Origin: Nematostella vectensis | Lineage: Eukaryota; Cnidaria; Anthozoa; Actiniaria; Edwardsiidae | DNA: 60,000 nucleotides | Assembly: GCF_932526225.1 (NCBI RefSeq) | Contig: NC_064035.1 | Span: 10,653,296-10,713,295, forward strand | Direction: 5' to 3' | Part shown: in pieces, positions 51,119 through 60,000 of the stretch | Position numbering within the stretch: position 1 is the stretch's first letter | How the letters are laid out: each line of letters opens with the position of its first letter | Notes under the pieces: model-generated | What the model saw: only the letters and a program-made list of their open reading frames with translations | Databases searched by the model: none | What the model was told of the DNA's origin: nothing | Made by a program: the position numbers and the translations under genes

Positions 51119-52093
51119 TTAGATGTAACTGACTGCATCTCCCAGCGTCATCTGAGTGCTATTACGCACTTGGTAGCGTCCAGAGTAAGCAACCGAACGT
51201 ACTCTGTGACGACAAACCAAACTCTGGAGGATTTGCCAGACGCCTTTTCTAAACGATTCCATTTGCCAGCAAAGAAGAAACGGATGAGAAGTTGAATTGA
51301 GCAGAATTAGCGCTACTGTGGAACTGTAGGACGCCGAGCCGTACTGCACATCGGGGTTGATGTAGCTCAGCAGGTAGAAAGTGTAGTTTGGCGTCCTACA
51401 GACTGTGTGAATCACCGTCATTAAGATCAACATCTTCGTGACCTTGGTGCGCGCGCGGAGCCTGGCACACTGGGACATTTCAGTGGTCGTGTGTCGCTTT
51501 TTCCAGAATGTTAAGAGGACAACTGAGTACAGAATATACATGAATAGTACTGAACTCGTGCCCACTACAAACATGACCGACACGTAGGCTTTCGGAGACA
51601 CCCATACCGGCCAAACCTCCGTACAGAAGTTCAGATCTTCGTTGTACTCCATGACTAGCATGCTGGGAAGGTTAGACGCAATGGCGAACATCCATACGGA
51701 AGATACGATCCACCTAAGCTTTCGGTTAGTTATCCTCAATCGTTTTTTGTGCGGTAGAACAATGGCGAAGAATCTCTCAAAAGCTACTGCGGTGAGGAGT
51801 AACCCTGAGGCTGTGACGCTTATCCACAGGAGGCCACCGCCGGTGACGAGTTTGCATAACGCACTTCCTTGCTTTCCGCCAGGGTGAACAAACGCATTGT
51901 TGATAATATGCCTTGGAAAGATTGTAGCGCCGATGAAGATATCGCTCATCGCTAAACTCATTATCAAGTTGTTCATTGGTGTTTGTGCCCTCTTTGAGCG
52001 CCTGACGACCATGCACACTAATGTGTTAAACACGGTGTTTGGCACTAGCAGAAGACAAAACGCACCCAGGAGAAGTCCTTCCACGGGGCTCAT
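51119..52093 (-). CDS. Class A (rhodopsin-type) G-protein-coupled receptor, single exon
   Basis: 324 residues with seven hydrophobic segments at about 7–30, 41–65, 80–111, 127–147, 168–195, 219–242 and 254–276. Seen: FN in TM1 (N23), LAMSD with the sodium-site Asp 51, Cys 80 before TM3 paired with Cys 157 in the second loop, ERF at 106–108 in place of DRY, CRTP at 232–235 in TM6 in place of CWxP, and N-STSHP in place of NPxxY. It is intronless, like many cnidarian GPCRs. The start ATG (CAT at 52091–52093) gives a very short N-terminus, usual for peptide or amine receptors. Ligand unknown; signalling through heterotrimeric G proteins is inferred from family. It converges on the channel gene. 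Confidence 0.88.
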   Translation of the reverse strand: MSPVEGLLLGAFCLLLVPNTVFNTLVCMVVRRSKRAQTPMNNLIMSLAMSDIFIGATIFPRHIINNAFVHPGGKQGSALCKLVTGGGLLWISVTASGLLLTAVAFERFFAIVLPHKKRLRITNRKLRWIVSSVWMFAIASNLPSMLVMEYNEDLNFCTEVWPVWVSPKAYVSVMFVVGTSSVLFMYILYSVVLLTFWKKRHTTTEMSQCARLRARTKVTKMLILMTVIHTVCRTPNYTFYLLSYINPDVQYGSASYSSTVALILLNSTSHPFLLCWQMESFRKGVWQILQSLVCRHRVRSVAYSGRYQVRNSTQMTLGDAVSYI

Positions 52094-53971
52094 TTCGAGA
52101 TAATATTCCCAGTTTGGGTCGACGCGTCGCTATGGTATCCTTGATTCTTTGCCTGAGGCTGCACAAGAGTGTCAATAAAGTCTTGCTCTGGCTTCCTGTG
52201 AAAAGACGGTATATGAAAAACAGAGGACAGGTGATGCTAACATTTATTGTCTTTTTTATTCTGTCATCTAACATTAATTTCGCCAAATCCAGGTGTAAGC
52301 CGGCTCATTGTAATAACGCGTTAAGTGCAGTTTTTAACAAGTTTACTTGGAGATGTCTTTTAGTTGGTCTTAATAGCATGCTGTTCAATCCATCTCTTGT
52401 GGGAAATGAGAACTTTTTCCCATTAAAGTTCCTTTGAGTGCCGTCAATGTGTAGCGTGTAACATCCCGTTGCCTGCTTTTTAGCTTTTTTTTTTCTTTCA
52501 AGAAACACAACGAAACAAATTAATATTGAATGCAAACTCATTAGGTTCAAGATTTTGTTGGGCAATAAGGATAAAAATTTATAATTAATTCAATCACAAA
52601 TATAGGACTTAGCAAGACAAGGATTCAAGGATTCCCCTACTTGATCACTAACTATATATGTGCTAAGAGAAACATTTTATCACACGCGAAAATGTTGAAG
52701 CGTTTTATTCTATTCTCTAATTAAGTTTCCGCTCTCGAAAAACGACTAATTCCATAAAAATGCTCTATATTACCCATGAAATCAATGTTCGAGAAATAGA
52801 CAGGGGTTCGTTAAGAGCATTGGAATTATAATCTACGAGACCACTTGATTTCAATTAAATAACCATATACGCATCCCAGTTTGGATTTTACTAGAATTAA
52901 ACAAGAAACATTTAAACGCGGAAAAAGTATAGCATGAATTCACATTTTTTGTGAAGTGTTGAATAATTTTGAACATAGAACTATTTCAAATGACATGCCT
53001 ATATCAAGACAGACAGAAAGAAAGATGATTGAAATGATGATTAAAGAAGATTTGTTTGATTACTTGCTTTTTCTTGGTGATTTTCTGACCGAGAGTAAAA
53101 TATGTTTACATTCTTTCCCCACCTTTCTTTACCTCTGTCCTTGATTACAGTGTGGCGTTCGAATCTTGCTGTCACTTGTCAACTCTATTCACTGTTGTAG
53201 CTTTCAAGACGTAGTGTCAACTTTCCAGATTGGCCTTTAAAGTATAGCAACTGGCAAGCAATGAGCCTTTTTATTGGCTGTTTGACTAGGAGGGGGAAAG
53301 TGGGGGGGGGGGGGGGGGGGGAGGGTTGGGTGTGATGGTTGCTAATAATTCCATTGTTCTAGGCATTCGGGAACATTTAAGAATTCCGCTACAACATATC
53401 TAACATACAGTATCATATCTTTAACAAAACGTTTGATGGGGCAGACGCTTATTAGAGCAATACGGTACCACTAAAGAAAATTAAAATAGATATGCGGACT
53501 TCCTGTGTTGAGAGAATTCTCGTCACATCGCCCAATCGCCTTCGATGTTCTGTTTTTAACGCCGTTGTTGGGGAAAATGCGTTGCTTGCGGGGGAGGCGA
53601 AGCTCTCACCATGGGGGTCAGAGTCCCCGCGGCGGCAAGTGATTGAGTGGGAAAAGCTACAGGTAGCATGTGTAGAAATATTAAAAACATGAAAATATAT
53701 GTTAAAAATAACAAAAAACACCACAACCTTTAACAAAAAAAAATTAACAAAAAAGCTATTATACATTGCTTGCCCTGACACGGGCCTTATAGGTATAAAT
53801 AAAAATAGGTTTTGTTAAGGTAATATAATAATACCTCCGCTGATTGATTAACCGAAAAATACGTCATTAGTTACTATACAAAGCGTGATTGCTAACATAA
53901 TCACCATAACAACCATGACGTACGTCATGTCATCAGAGCTGGAATGATCGAGATATTTGACGAATTATTAG
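52094..53971. other. Intergenic, no gene supported
   Basis: Upstream region of the GPCR, AT-rich. A poly(G) run lies at about 53307–53322. The stretch 53480–53650 (CGCCGTTGTTGGGGAAAA and nearby) looks like a repetitive element but has no visible end structure. Confidence 0.5.
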
Positions 53972-54408
53972 GTGAAATATATATCCAAGCCAGACCGTAA
54001 AAAGAAAAAACACGCTTTGAAATATTTCGCCAGGAAGCGTGTTTTTCTGTATCAGTTCCATATGGAGACAGACAAGAAACAATTGAAAAAACATTCGAAC
54101 CGTGCCAATCATGACGCCGGGAGTACAAACACGGGGACTAAACTTTCTATTCCGAAACTGGACTACAGTCCTCGACAAGGAGATAACATGCGATCGCCGA
54201 GAATATCGCCTTAAACTTCACCAAGATCGTCGCCAAGATCTTCGCCAAACAGTCCACACCGCACTGGCCAGACCCATAAGAAAGAGGACTCCAGGGCACA
54301 GGCGAACACAGGGCCACCGCGCCGCACAGCCAAGTGCAGTACCACCGACATGAGCGCTGAGGAGAGAAGAGCCGTTAGAGTGCTGTACAAAAAATTCTGA
54401 ACGGAGAG
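53972..54408 (+). pseudogene. Possible terminal coding exon with an internal TAA
   Basis: After a candidate acceptor AATTATTAG, a frame reads KYISKPDRKKKKHALKYFAR and, later, MRSPRISP, then TAA at 54212–54214, then continues in the same frame as TSPRSSPRSSPNSP and ends MSAEERRAVRVLYKKF at TGA. The RSSP repeats run on through the stop (TCA to TAA would be one change). This suggests either a degraded gene, an allele or base error, or a real stop. A polyadenylation signal lies at 54576. No upstream exons or known domain were recognised. Confidence 0.35.
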
Positions 54409-54575
54409 CGAACGTACCAGTGGGATAAGTCTTTTAAGTCTTTTTTTATCTTTTGATGCAGTATATTTACTTTCGAAAGTGTTCGATGCAGTTTTGGTGA
54501 ATAATTATTTTTCATGTCAGTTGAGCTCTGTGGTATTTTTTTACGATAAAGTAATCTGTAGCGTATATATGGTCA

Positions 54576-54581
54576 AATAAA
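54576..54581 (+). other. Polyadenylation signal AATAAA
   Basis: It lies about 170 bp after the open frame ending near 54408 and supports a + strand transcript ending here. Confidence 0.45.
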
Positions 54582-55090
54582 GCTACCTCGACCTAAACCA
54601 ACAATTCAGCTTGATGTTTGAAACGAAACGCTAATAAAATAGACTGAAGTCACAAATAGATACCTCTATTTTAACTATCCAGGTCCATTTCGATTGCCTG
54701 AAAGCACTCAAAGCATGGCCAACGACTTGTATTAGCTTTTTCTTTCACCGTTATGAACCCCTCCCAGTGAAAACTTGTAGCACAACCTAAAAGATCGGTG
54801 ATATCAGAATTATTTGTTAACAATGCCCAGGATATTACTGAGAGCATGAGAAGCAGGTCAAGTGCGTTGCATGCCTTTAACTAACAACAATACAGAGAGC
54901 TAAAACTTTCTATTTCTTTTTTCTATAGATAGACAACAGTTACAGAACAATCCGATTTGAAAGTGCTCATTAAACATCCTGAGAGGGGGTGGAGTTGGGG
55001 GGGGGGGGGGGGGGGGAGTTGACTCAGGATACCTTAATATTTGAGACCCCTGCGGTGTATTTTTTTTTCGGTGTGTCCGAAGCCCCTACC

Positions 55091-55290
55091 NNNNNNNNNN
55101 NNNNNNNNNNNNNNNNNNNNNNNNNNNNNNNNNNNNNNNNNNNNNNNNNNNNNNNNNNNNNNNNNNNNNNNNNNNNNNNNNNNNNNNNNNNNNNNNNNNN
55201 NNNNNNNNNNNNNNNNNNNNNNNNNNNNNNNNNNNNNNNNNNNNNNNNNNNNNNNNNNNNNNNNNNNNNNNNNNNNNNNNNNNNNNNNNN
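55091..55290. other. Assembly gap (200 N)
   Basis: Exactly 200 N bases, probably a nominal gap size. It follows a poly(G) run and pyrimidine-rich sequence. Confidence 1.
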
Positions 55291-55845
55291 AGCAGGCTGC
55301 TGTTATCAACACTTCTCGATCCTCTAGGAATAACCACAATTATCAGTCAAGTGGATTGTCGATAAATCTTAAATGGCGCCAATAGGGGTAATTAAAAATT
55401 GTTGGTAAATGAGTCATCAAATGCCCATCAATTTGAAGTATTTGCTCATCGATAAGTTCAACTATAAAAGCATCAGGTTGCCTGTTACACCATCTTTATA
55501 TATTTCATATTATACATATTTTAATCATCCTATAATAGTATCTTATGGATCTAGGTAAAGCATATCGTTGACACGTTAGACAAATTGTCAATAACATCAA
55601 CTAAATCCAAATTCTCGGCTACTTTTTTAATAAGCCAGCATAGTTTTAAAATTAACGTTATGGCATAACGTTCTTATTGCCATTCTAATTTATTTTGTTT
55701 TTTATTTTGTTTTTCATTTAACAATTTTTGAGTTGGTGCTGGCGGAGATTAAGTTAACTACCGGTATCCCCCAGGGGTCTGCCATGGACGTCTTTTCAAA
55801 CTTTTTCGCACAAGAATCTGTATCTCTGCATTCTCGTGTACAACT

Positions 55846-55960
55846 GATACAAGGCCGTGGAAGAGGATGCGGCACCGGGGGCGTGTACCAGCACCCCCCC
55901 CCCCCCCCCTCCACACCCAATAGGGCCAAACAATGGAAAGGAAATGACCAGTATAGCAGC
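55846..55960. mobile_element. MITE fragment of the GGGCCGTAG family
   Basis: It contains AAGGCCGTGG at the left, a run of C, then GGAAATGACCAGTATAG, matching the other family members only in part. Confidence 0.4.
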
Positions 55961-55969
55961 GTGACTTTG

Positions 55970-56400
55970 ACTCCGCATTCGCGTACACGATTCCACTATC
56001 ACAGACTAATTAATTCTCGTACACGATTCCACTATCACAGACTAATTGATTCTCCTATTCGATTCCACTATCACAGACTCTGCATTCTCGTATACCATTC
56101 CACTATCACAGACTAATTGATTCTCCTATTCGATTCCACTATCACAGACTCTGCATTCTCGTACACGATTCCAGTATCACAGACTTATTTATTCTCCTAT
56201 ACGATTCCACTATCACAGACTTATTCATCCCCGTATACGATTCCACTATCACAGACTTATTCATTCTCGTATACGATTTCACTATCACGGACTGTCATTC
56301 TCCTTTACGATTCCAATATCACAGACTCTTCATTCTTGTACACGATTCCACTATCACGGACTATACATTCTCGTATACGATTCCACTAACGGACTTTGTA
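55970..56400. repeat. Minisatellite, about 36–39 bp, 12 copies
   Basis: Units contain ACGATTCCACTATCACAGAC followed by variants of TAATTGATTCTCCTAT. The open frame across it is a repeat artefact. Confidence 0.92.
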
Positions 56401-57206
56401 TTCTTCATCCATCGTTGCTGTGTCATAGGTGCCATCTCGTAGAAAGGTCCTGATGAAAGCACTTTTCGCTAACTTTAGCAAAGAATTCTCAAATTCCTCA
56501 TGTATATATTTTTTACTGGGCTTGGTCAGAGTGAGATGAGCGAGGGTCAAGCTCATATTCCGCTATCAGCTATCGATAGCTCGCATTATCTGGATCCCCA
56601 TTCCCACCGTGTACCGTTCATCGAAGACGACAGAGTATAGATTCACATGCAGATACGGACAGATCTGCTAACGAACACCCTCGAAAAAGCTGACCTAATT
56701 ACAGACGATTTTTAAATCCCCATTTTATCTTCCTTAATATTCTATTAAGCCGAAAATTTGGGATTTGATGCTTCAGGTCCCCGGTGTAAAAGCCACGTAT
56801 TTTTCAAACAAGCACAATAAAATTCCGGGAGGTTGAGAATCCGGAGTGGTAAAGAGAGTACCCGTAAAGGAGACATAATTGTTACTATCTAATAATGCTA
56901 TCTCTAATAATTTTCGAGTCGCGAGAATCAGTAATATATATTCCTTACAATTCTTTAAACTGATTTGATGAAGCCACATCTTGTTTTTCTTATCTAAATC
57001 TTTAATACCCCCTCCTCCCATACACACACACACAACACACCACCACCAATATCTTCTTGTCTCTTCAAGATAGGCGTTCTTTGATCAGGAAGCAGATTTG
57101 TTTTTGCCGTAGTGGACCTTCGGTAATAAGGGGATATAACAAATCGGTACGCGCTTTTAAAGGATATCAAAATATAGACAAATCAATCTAGAAACTCGTA
57201 CCTCTT

Positions 57207-57312
57207 AGTAACATTCATAAGCAAGAGACGGTCGGTAATCGAACTACTGCGTGGGCGAGTTAGTAACATTTATAAACAAGAGACGGTCGGGTAATCGAAC
57301 TACTACGTGGGA
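57207..57312. repeat. About 53-bp unit in two tandem copies
   Basis: TTAGTAACATT.ATAA.CAAG, AGACGGTCGG and TAATCGAACTACT.CGTGGG occur twice. Confidence 0.9.
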
Positions 57313-58164
57313 TTAGCCTATAGTATCTTGATATGGTTATTGCCTCAAGTGGGTATAAATTACACAGGTAACCCGTCGCTGAAGCCGATGACATAACGAA
57401 TGTCGTCATCAGTAACCTCTACTCTCAATCTTCCTTAGAGAAGTGCATTCAATCGGAACAAATATGTTTGTGAGTCGAAACCCACTTTTATAATAGTACT
57501 AGCAAGGGATAAAAAGCAAACTGGTTTGGTACAAATGGGTCCATAGTTGTAAGAAAGGGGGTACATGTAGTGAGGGCATAGGTGTTTGTTCTTATCTATG
57601 CATACATACATGACGTGTGCCCCAAGATGTTTACCTTTTTCGTGCAAATGACCTTAACCACATCATACCCGTAGGCGTTAAAATTCTTGAAAAATAAAGT
57701 AACAAAATATCTCGATGATTGTAAACAACGGATAAAGGGTGTGGTTTGTTGGTCATTTCCCGAAAAGACAAACACAGATTAATTGCCTGTGAGACTAATA
57801 CCACATTAAAAACTATTTCCATTGAAATTCTTATAACCTACTTGAGAGATCGCATATGTAGTTACGTTTCACGGGTGTAAGCTAATAAGGTTAGTTAAAC
57901 CAGCCTTGAAAGTCGACCCTGTTTTCCTGTTAACCCTTTGAGGGTCATCAATTGCCGATAAAAGCCAATTACAAGAGAACTATCACGAAAAACCCAAGGG
58001 AAGACGGTTGCACAGGGTAACCAAAACAAATACAGCCTTGTGGAAGTTGCTGTCTTTTTCTGGGTGTTGGTCTCTAGGAAACCCCCTGAAACCATGGAAA
58101 ATAATCTGCCCCTCTTCACGGATAATTATCTTGATAAATTCCAGGCGTGGTCCTGCATCGAGGG

Positions 58165-58171
58165 TATAAAA
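58165..58171 (+). promoter_or_regulatory. TATA box (TATAAAA)
   Basis: TATAAAA lies 69 bp before an ATG in good context (AAGAATGTC) that is followed by a consensus donor. Transcription would start near 58195. The downstream CTAGTTGAAGCTAGTT repeats lie in the expected 5' UTR. Confidence 0.6.
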
Positions 58172-58233
58172 ACTAAATTCAAAGCTAGTTGAAGCTAGTT
58201 CATCTAGAACTGCTAGAAGACGATTTCATAAGA

Positions 58234-59898
58234 ATGTCACCATCGACTATTTTTGCTCAGGTAAGTTGAGTTTGGTTCACTTAGTTACTCTGTTTGCATA
58301 TATTTCCTATATCCCAAGTATTTTCTGCTTGTATTAGATTATTTTAATTCAATATTTTGCTCCAAGCCTGAAACTTAACTCGTATTTACCACAAAATATT
58401 TCTACTGCTACTGTAGGTGTATGTAAGGCCTCTCGTGAGTAATTGATTAGTAGCCCCTTCAAAGCTTGCGATCGATCTGATCTGTGGCGAAAATAATCAC
58501 CAAAGCCTCTAGTTTGCAAAATCTGAAATAAATATTTGATATTATTAATCGGCGATGCGCGATGCACGTGCAAATATCGGGGTTTGGTACAAAATCTAAA
58601 AAACTATAGCTGCAAACCATTCAATTTTGTGTATATGAGGTCAGTCCAACTTGATGTCTTATATGACAAGCGGACAACCGTATCGATTCCTTGGAAATGT
58701 CGAAAAAAATCGAATACACTTCTAATTTCTTTTCGATATTTCCAAGGAATCTTGGGAAATTTTGTTGTTTTTATTTATCGACGGGTTCGTGTGACTGCGA
58801 AGGACATGTGAAGGGACATTGTACAAAATGTAAACAAATTGCTTATTACAGAGTACACAAGCGCTGCACATACGAATACACATAATTTTACTCGTCAGTA
58901 TAAGATACAGACTGCTTCACGTATGTTTTATTCATGAGAGTGACTTTCTATGCCTTAGCACTTTTCACTGAAGTTGTACCACAGAGTCCCCAGAGGTTCT
59001 TTTACGTTCACCATTACAGATAAATGATGTGCGGTAAGAAAGAGGAACTTAGGCTTGACGTCCTTATTCGAGAAGGCGAGGGATTCACAGTCACTAATGC
59101 TGAGGGTTTTGTTTAACCAAACAAACAAAGCCATAGCGGCCCTCCTTGAAATAAAAACTTTTGTTGCGATTTTTATTCAGACCTGCAAAGAAATGAGTAC
59201 CGGGAACTGCATAGAATAAATAAGTATACAATTGTCATATTACCATACCATTAACAGCAAATCGTACTTGTCGGTGTCTCGACCATTGTCGCTGTAGGGT
59301 GTGTTTGTTGTCGGTGTTGAGTCCTGTCCTTTAAGCTCTTTGCAATCGTTGGGTCTGTTACTGATGTGAAGTGTATTGGCGAATATATCTGTTTTCCAAA
59401 TATCAGTTTGTGAGGGCCGTAGCAGGGGGTGGGGCACTGGGGACACGTGCCCCCCCAATATTTTCAAGAATTAAAAGAAAAAATATATATATATATATAT
59501 ATGTTCAAGAATTATAAGGAAATGGCTGTACCCCAAAATATTTTCTTAACGTTTCTGTATTGTGCCCCTCCAATATTCCGAGGCCTGCTACGGCACTGTT
59601 GTTTCATTATAACTTCTCTTTTGTAATTGTCAGCTCTCTTGCTAATGTTTAGTCGGTGGCAAATGTCGATTTTGTTGCCATCTTGTTGCCCATCTCAAGT
59701 TGTTCTATTAATAGTTTGGTATGGTGCTGGTCTGGCTGACATGCACTGGCCACAGCGCCCCCGTGATGAGAGATTCCTCTACAGCCTTTCTTGTCTCCTC
59801 ACCATCCTGTCACGTGTTTAATGTACTCCGCGTTGACAGCCCCGGAGGCGCTCGAAGGAGACTTTCCTTCAGCGGCCATACTTTTACCCAGCAATCAA
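58234..59898 (+). CDS. First two exons of a secreted-protein gene, product unknown (3' end outside window)
   Basis: Exon 1 (58234–58260) encodes MSPSTIFAQ and ends at CAG|GTAAGT. Exon 2 (59715–59898) follows the acceptor TATTAATAG in phase 0 and reads FGMVLVWLTCTGHSA, then PVMRDSST and a later ARRRLSF. It ends at TCAA|GTAAGT in phase 1. Together the exons give a classic signal peptide of about 24 residues with a likely cut after GHSA. The RRR could be a proprotein convertase site. I recognise no family. The gene continues past 60000. The exon join is inferred from phase and from the resulting signal peptide. Confidence 0.5.
59413..59598. mobile_element. MITE, GGGCCGTAGCAGG ends
   Basis: AGGGCCGTAGCAGG and the inverted CCTGCTACGGCAC bound 186 bp containing ATTTTCAAGAATTA repeats and an (AT)n run. 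It lies inside intron 1 of the gene starting at 58234. Confidence 0.65.
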
Positions 59899-60000
59899 GT
59901 AAGTAGCAATCACTAAGAGGCCTTCCTTTATTGGCCTGTTATTACAATGTGCGTATAAACCTTGTAAGTGATCCAACCATTGTGATTCCCATCATGACGG

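Larger units (their letters stand above)
54409..58233. other. Intergenic, repeat-rich, with an assembly gap
   Basis: It holds a poly(G) run (54997–55017), the N gap, a MITE fragment (55846–55960) and two minisatellites. The - strand frames seen here lack domain sequence. No gene is supported. Confidence 0.55.

Noticed and set aside
52039-52437. + strand open frame opposite the GPCR 5' end
   Set aside because: It overlaps the GPCR coding strand in antisense and has no domain sequence.
53452-53781. - strand 109-codon open frame
   Set aside because: Resembles repetitive DNA; no start context, splice sites or domain support.
55970-56389. Open frames repeating SYTIPLSQT or RTRFHYHRL
   Set aside because: Translations of a 36–39-bp minisatellite.

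Overview
The window is eukaryotic: it has many short exons with GT–AG introns, a high load of minisatellites and small DNA transposons, and no bacterial-style gene packing. Domain content (fibrinogen-related, C-type lectin, LamG, MAM, WSC-like, EGF, SEA and fibronectin type III modules on phase-1 exons) and the small-transposon landscape suggest a metazoan, most likely an anthozoan cnidarian such as a sea anemone. The species is inferred, not proven.

From the left edge to 49517 the + strand carries what reads as one giant gene. Its 5' end lies outside the window. I traced 37 exons whose splice phases all fit. Joined, they give 8165 nt: two bases of a split codon, then 2720 codons and a TAA stop. 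The order is FReD, C-type lectin, C-type lectin, FReD, LamG-like, MAM, WSC-like, EGF-like, LamG, SEA, eight FN3 domains, and then an ion channel with ionotropic-glutamate-receptor topology (ligand-binding half S1, M1, P-loop, M3, S2, M4). Its pore has the potassium signature TTVGYGD. A basic cytoplasmic tail ends the protein. It looks like a cell-surface recognition/adhesion receptor fused to a potassium-type channel.

The introns are unusual. One holds about 4.0 kb of a 19-bp minisatellite that begins at the splice donor. Another holds about 4.6 kb of a 52-bp minisatellite made from the 3' end and donor of the pore exon. The acceptor of that same exon is itself tandemly duplicated in frame, and the acceptor of the last MAM exon lies in a four-copy repeat. 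Another intron holds a 27-bp minisatellite that is open in several frames but is not coding. Small transposons with visible target-site duplications sit in the introns, including a family with TAGCC ends and 9-bp duplications whose smallest member is only 49 bp.

Downstream, a single-exon class A GPCR lies on the - strand (51119–52093), convergent with the channel gene. A doubtful coding exon with an internal stop lies at 53972–54408 and is followed by a polyadenylation signal. A 200-N assembly gap lies at 55091–55290. At 58165 a TATA box precedes the first two exons of an unidentified secreted-protein gene that runs off the right edge. The remaining DNA is intergenic and repeat-rich.
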